A DNA stretch of 64,000 nucleotides, from positions 1,445,001-1,509,000 of the forward strand of contig JAUIRK010000106.1 of assembly GCA_030549495.1 (NCBI GenBank). Direction: 5' to 3'. Positions within the stretch are counted from its first letter, which is position 1. Each line of letters opens with the position of its first letter. This document shows, piece after piece, positions 59,106 to 64,000 of the stretch. The translations under genes were made by a program, and so were the position numbers. This stretch comes from Nectonema munidae (taxonomy: Eukaryota > Nematomorpha > Nectonematoida > Nectonematidae). Under the pieces are notes generated by a model. That model did no database searches, was not told the origin of the DNA, and was given only the letters and a program-made list of their open reading frames with translations.

Positions 59106-60387
59106 CAAGTAAAAGGAGAAAGCAATGATAACAGTGTTATTTATCAAGGAAAACCATAGTTACGCCACATTAGAAGCATGTATAGTATTTTCACGAGTTT
59201 GTATAGCGTGTTATTATTATTATTGTTACCAAGCCTTCACGAAATCATAGCCTAAAATATTTTTATTTTCCATCATAGGTGTTTGTGTGCTATAGATACT
59301 ATAATAGAGTAGAAGCGCATAGGTTGCGCTACGCAACAACAATGCACTAATATCGCCTATTCACCTAGTATACTAGATTATATTATGTGTGAAAAGGAAG
59401 AAATGAAAATTCCTTCAAGCAAGGGATTATCTAAGCTCAGATATTTAGCAAAATGTAGCTGTATACTTTGCGATAACTACCATCAAAAGCAGTTAAGTCC
59501 GATGCTGCCTAACATTGTTGAAGCAAGACTAAGGAGATATGTGTGAAAAACTTCAAGATTTCTTCATAGACCTCAAAATTTCAATGCACATTTGTTAATG
59601 TTTTAAAATGAGAAATAGTGATAAGACTAAAATAACAACTCTTTATTATACAAATTATAAAAATATTAAAAGAAGAGGAAATATTTAGTCAGGTAGTTTT
59701 GTATTTTGTATCTAGAATTTTATGTGATTTCGAGATTTTTAAGAACAGGAATCCGAATTCCCTTCATAAAAATAGGGTAAGAGAATCCAAATTCAATCAC
59801 TTATATTAAGTGTGGTACGCTATGAACTAATATAAAATAGAAGAATTTTATGATGTTGTGGTAAGCTAATAAAAAATATGAATGCTAATTATTCTAGAAA
59901 TAATTGAGGTGTCATCACCACGGTTATGCAATAAAGAGCAACATCACCAAGGAAGAAGAAATCCAGGCTATTACCAGCAAACAACAGAGCATGCATCAAT
60001 TATGATGTTGAACATAAACAAAGAATGGACGCTGCTGATGCTCGCGAATCCAAATAACAAAGAATATCGTATAAAATTAATGTGATGCAGAGTTTGCTAT
60101 TCTTATTGATTAGTGGACGGTTGCAAGAATTAGTGTTATTATTTCCTAAACCTAAATCAATTATTTTTTCAATACAAATTGCAAAGCACGCGCAAAACGC
60201 AATTAAATTTTAGAAAGGACATGTGTTACTCAGAATTTATGAAAACCATCGTATATTCAATATAGTATAAGTTTATGGATAAACGCAAAAAAAATCCATA
60301 CAGATTTATATGAACTTACATGCAATTATTTCACAATAAGAAGTAGAGATGCTTAGAACAGTAGTTCCCTATTTTGCACGTTTGCTA
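59106..60387. other. Unassigned DNA
   Basis: A 67-codon plus-strand frame at 59882-60085 is less AT-rich than the surroundings but matches no family I know and lacks clear splice sites on both sides. Nothing else is seen. Confidence 0.3.
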
Positions 60388-60493
60388 ATAACCCTTTGAG
60401 GGCCAAAATTTTTACGACTAATAGTGTTTTATTTCCAATGGAATTTTATGTACTAAAATCATATACTGGTGTCACACTGGTCTTAAGGGTTAA
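60388..60493. mobile_element. piggyBac-like MITE, short copy
   Basis: Left ATAACCCTTTGAGGGCC, right CACACTGGTCTTAAGGGTTAA, with the left TTAA changed by one base. The 106-base copy shows the intact right-end string GGTGTCACACTGG, which helps identify the decayed ends near 330, 40120 and 51220. Confidence 0.65.
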
Positions 60494-63340
60494 ATGAATT
60501 GACTTTATTTACAAAATGTTATTGGAACCTTTGAATTTAACTGAACTCACAATAGCCAAATAGCAATATATAAAAGGAGTTATTTTCAAAGTTATGATTA
60601 TCTCGCACCGTAATGTTTTTTTTAATTTCAAGATAATCGGTGAGGATGTGGTCTTGTATGCAGAAGAGATAAATATAAAATAAGTTTGATTCCTTAGAAT
60701 ATAATTTATAATCTCAATATAAATGCACTTCAATAAGGAGTTCTTTAAACAAAGCATGCTTCAATTCAACCATTGATGTAAAATAGAGAAACTAAATCTA
60801 ATAGGTATTAAAAGATTGAAATATAGGGACATAATGGTATATGAGTTTTTGAAATAATGACAATTTAGCAGATAGGCAAACGAAATAGATATTCTAAACC
60901 AGCCCAGTCACCAGGCACTACTAAGCACATGGGCTGGAGTATAGAAAAAAATCATTTCTTTTGTTAACACCCAACCTCATGAATATCTTTTTATCGGTAT
61001 CCTACCTCTTGAACATACATTTACATGTTATGGAGAGAAGCGAAATGTGAGACTGACTAGTCTTTTATAAGATTGAAAATCTTTTATAAAAATTAAACAA
61101 ATTTAAAATTTTTAAACATAATTCGCGAAATTAGTTTTTACCAAAAATATAACTTTTTAATTATTTTTTCAATCATTTTATATTTTAAAAAGTTATATTT
61201 AATAAAATTACAAACTTAATGTATTCAAACATATAAGAAACTAGTAATCATTCTGCACAACTGCTAAAAGATACATATCATTATGAAAGATTTTATAACC
61301 TCAATTCCTTATATGGATTAATAGTAATATATGAGATATTATAGCGTCTATCATTATTTATATCTTGTGATGTGGTTCATAAATTTAGGATCTTGATTTC
61401 AATTATTTTAGAAAAACAGTGTAGAATTTCGAACCTGTTTACATTTATTTTTGGATTTTTTCACCATTATTTGCTTTCTAACTGTGATCTAGAAAGTATT
61501 TCTGTCAAAATCAACCGCACAAAAAAATTAATGGTCCATTTGTGGGTAAAAATACTTCAACGAGTTTTTAAATAATATTAAACATTATGAAGTATTGGAG
61601 TGCAAATTGTTAACTATAAAAAATTCATATTATCGAGAAAGTTATCCTTTTAAATATAATTCAATATTATATTTTATATAAAACAAATACATATATTTGA
61701 TTTACAACTCTACCGATTTTTAATTTTTCTAAAAACCGTTTTGAGTTAAAAAATTCTACCGCTTTTTGTTAGTGTCTGCTTGACAGTTTTGTAGGATTAT
61801 TATCATGCAGTAATCATAAAATGTGTAAAATAAGTTAATTTACCACAAACGATACTTCTACTTAAAAGCTTTCAATTCTGTTTACTACACATCTAGTTAT
61901 TGATATGAGAAATTCGTTATCCTCAATCATCCAAGTTAAAGATTTTTTCTTATACTTGCTGCTGAGTGGGAAATGAGAGCAAAACTGCTCTCTAAAGCTA
62001 AAAGCTACACAACGAGTCTAAAATTTGTGTCAATTTTCACGCTATACGTTTTGTCAACTATGCAAATATTATGTAGCTCATTGCTAAAATAAGTGAAAAT
62101 AGCAAAAAGAGCGAAATTTCTAATTTTAAATTTTAAAAATCTTAAGATTAAAAAGCTTATATTAAATTTATAAAAAATTAAAATCATCAAGGAATGTATG
62201 TAGCAAGGAGGTTGAGAGAAAAGATGCCCTAGGGATAAAAACGGAAAATTGTAAGGTTTTGAAAAAAAATTCAAAATAGGAATTAGTAAAATTTAAATAA
62301 AATAATATTTTAGCATTATATTTTAGCAAAACAAAAAATTGACATCAAATTTAGAAAGAATATCAAACGATCTAAAATATTTAAGTATATTAATACAAAT
62401 TTATTACAAAAAAATTAAAAACAACTTTTAATTTTTTATCGTTATAAAAAATAATATTAGATTATTCATGATTATATATAAAAGTTAAAAACTTACTTTG
62501 AGATGATTTTCGTTCATGTGTTTTGATGTAGCTTTATATGATAAAATATTTTCTTTGTTAGATAATAATTTTTTTGGCATCGTTGAAATATTTCTTAAAT
62601 AAGCTCAATGTAAGTTAATCAAAAAAATAAATTAATAATCATCTTTACAAGAACTTAGACTGGAATCATATTTTAAATTTTGAATTGTAAAAGTTAAAGA
62701 CAAAAGGAAATCAGCTTTAGCCAATCATATTAGAGTAACTAGGACTGCAGTTATGTCAGTTTGAAAAGAGATTTAAACTTTTGAAAAATAAAATAAAAAA
62801 ATAAAAATATATAATATATAAAATATTTTAGTTTTTCGTTACAAAATAAAAAATATTTATTCTTTAAAAACAAATAAATAAATTATTAGTGTTCTTTTTT
62901 ATCTTTGTGTTATCTTTGTTTAATCTTATACTTATTCAACTGTTATATTAATTACATATATATATATGTTATTTATGTTACTATGTTAAACGAATCTTCT
63001 TTTTTATCTTAGAAAACATCGATAGATAGCCGAATCGTGAGAACTTAGGGTCTCTATTTCTAGGTCTATTATTCTTTTCAACATATGTCACGATTTACAA
63101 AACTCTTGAAATAAATGTGATTATTTTCTTTTTGCTGATGTCATAACCCTGCTGTTTTACCTGAATAATAATATTATTGTTAAATATGGAAGCTATGAAA
63201 ACTATATCAACGCTAATATAAATTTTATATACACATGGTTTTCAAAAAATTCCCTGTGCTATTAATAAATCAAAGTTGAAAGGAAAGTTTTTTTCCAGTA
63301 AAAGATAGATATTGTTTCAAAAATCTTAATTTTGTTTTAG
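60494..63340. other. AT-rich gene-free stretch
   Basis: No gene, RNA or transposon is recognised. Open frames are below 90 codons. Low-complexity A/T runs are common at 62.2-63.0 kb. Confidence 0.4.
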
Positions 63341-63922
63341 TCGATAGTTTTAATCTTTTAGGCCTTGTTGTAGATATTAAAATGGAATAACCACATAAAA
63401 TTTGTTTCAAAGAAAGTTAGTTATGTTATTGAATTAATAAAATATGTAAAAATGCTATTCAATGTAAATACTCTCATTCTAATAAATAAAACTTTAATAT
63501 TGCCTCATTTTATTTCAACCTACCTTACTTTTCCCATACTGGTGATTATTTAAAAGTATTAACATTCTCAAATTGATGATATGTACATACATCAACTCAT
63601 CGCATTTATATATAACTTTGTGAATGGGAAATTACCTCCTTTCTTTCAATCATGGTTTGAATTCTGTTCAGATAAACATAGCTATAAACTAAGGAGGAAT
63701 AACAAATTTGTTATTCCTTTCTACAGAAGTCCCAAATTTAAATGTTCTTTGAGGTTCCGAGCCATCAGTCACTGGAACAATAGAGCTAACTACTTTGAAA
63801 TGCCCTACTTAAATCAAAACATAATTACCATCAAAAATTTAATTTTGAATCAATACCATAACTCATGTTATTCATATTGCTTTTGTATTTTTTATTTTCT
63901 CTTTCATCATTGTATCACATAA
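63341..63922 (+). mobile_element. LINE reverse transcriptase 3' end, degenerate
   Basis: Plus-strand fragments follow the end of a non-LTR retrotransposon polymerase: WNNHIKFVSKKVSYVIELIK-like sequence (63385-63450), then LILINKTLILPHFISTYLTF (the thumb region, usually KTLL-LYYSLI-PYL), a block where THTGDYLKVL precedes a shift, and an open frame from 63581 with FIYNFVNGKLPPFF, then HSYKLRRNN and FRAISHWN. The order matches CR1/Jockey-like ORF2 C termini. Shifts and stops show decay. The element probably runs past 63922 into its 3' UTR. Confidence 0.7.
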
Positions 63923-64000
63923 TATTGAAACAAATTGTATATTTTTTTGATTTTTATTGTTTCTATGTATAATCTTAGAGGTCTTCTAACAACGGTCGAA

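Overview
The window is AT-rich animal nuclear DNA: introns with GT/AG ends, a metazoan-type SMG1 kinase, a cyclin A gene, and dense decayed DNA transposons, SINE-like pieces and LINE tails. The protein styles and repeat content fit an arthropod. A copepod such as a sea louse is my best guess, but nothing read here proves the species. No bacterial operon, CRISPR array, rRNA, functional tRNA, or retrovirus/LTR element was recognised.

Layout: (1) 1-4.2 kb holds a piggyBac-type mini-element, the tail of a hAT transposase, a tiny CAGTGG-ended element and a tRNA-derived SINE. (2) 4.5-13.8 kb, minus strand, is one uninterrupted 9.3-kb reading frame for SMG1, the PI3K-like kinase of nonsense-mediated mRNA decay. 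(3) 14.8-19.5 kb is a three-layer nest: a 4.7-kb element with hAT-style ends (8-bp duplication, TAGGG termini) and a transposase-like protein of a family I cannot place firmly; inside it a pogo-like transposon (TA duplication); inside that transposase gene a Harbinger-like MITE (TTA duplication). All three target duplications are readable. (4) 19.5-35 kb is gene-poor, with a Tigger/pogo relic, a KIAA1586-type hAT with a smaller Tigger-like element inside it, a ZBED-type hAT relic, foldback elements and simple repeats. (5) 35.9-44.4 kb, minus strand, holds five cyclin A exons whose splice phases match; the first exon is uncertain and the last was not found. One intron carries a LINE tail inserted in a piggyBac-type MITE. 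(6) 45-64 kb is mostly unassigned AT-rich DNA with more MITEs and a second ZBED-type hAT relic, a GC-richer stretch around 50.0-50.9 kb, and a LINE 3' end at the right edge.

The two host genes act in separate pathways, mRNA surveillance and the cell cycle. The strongest unusual items are the intronless SMG1 frame, the nested element with its oddly placed transposase-like family, and the repeated TTAA-flanked mini-elements.
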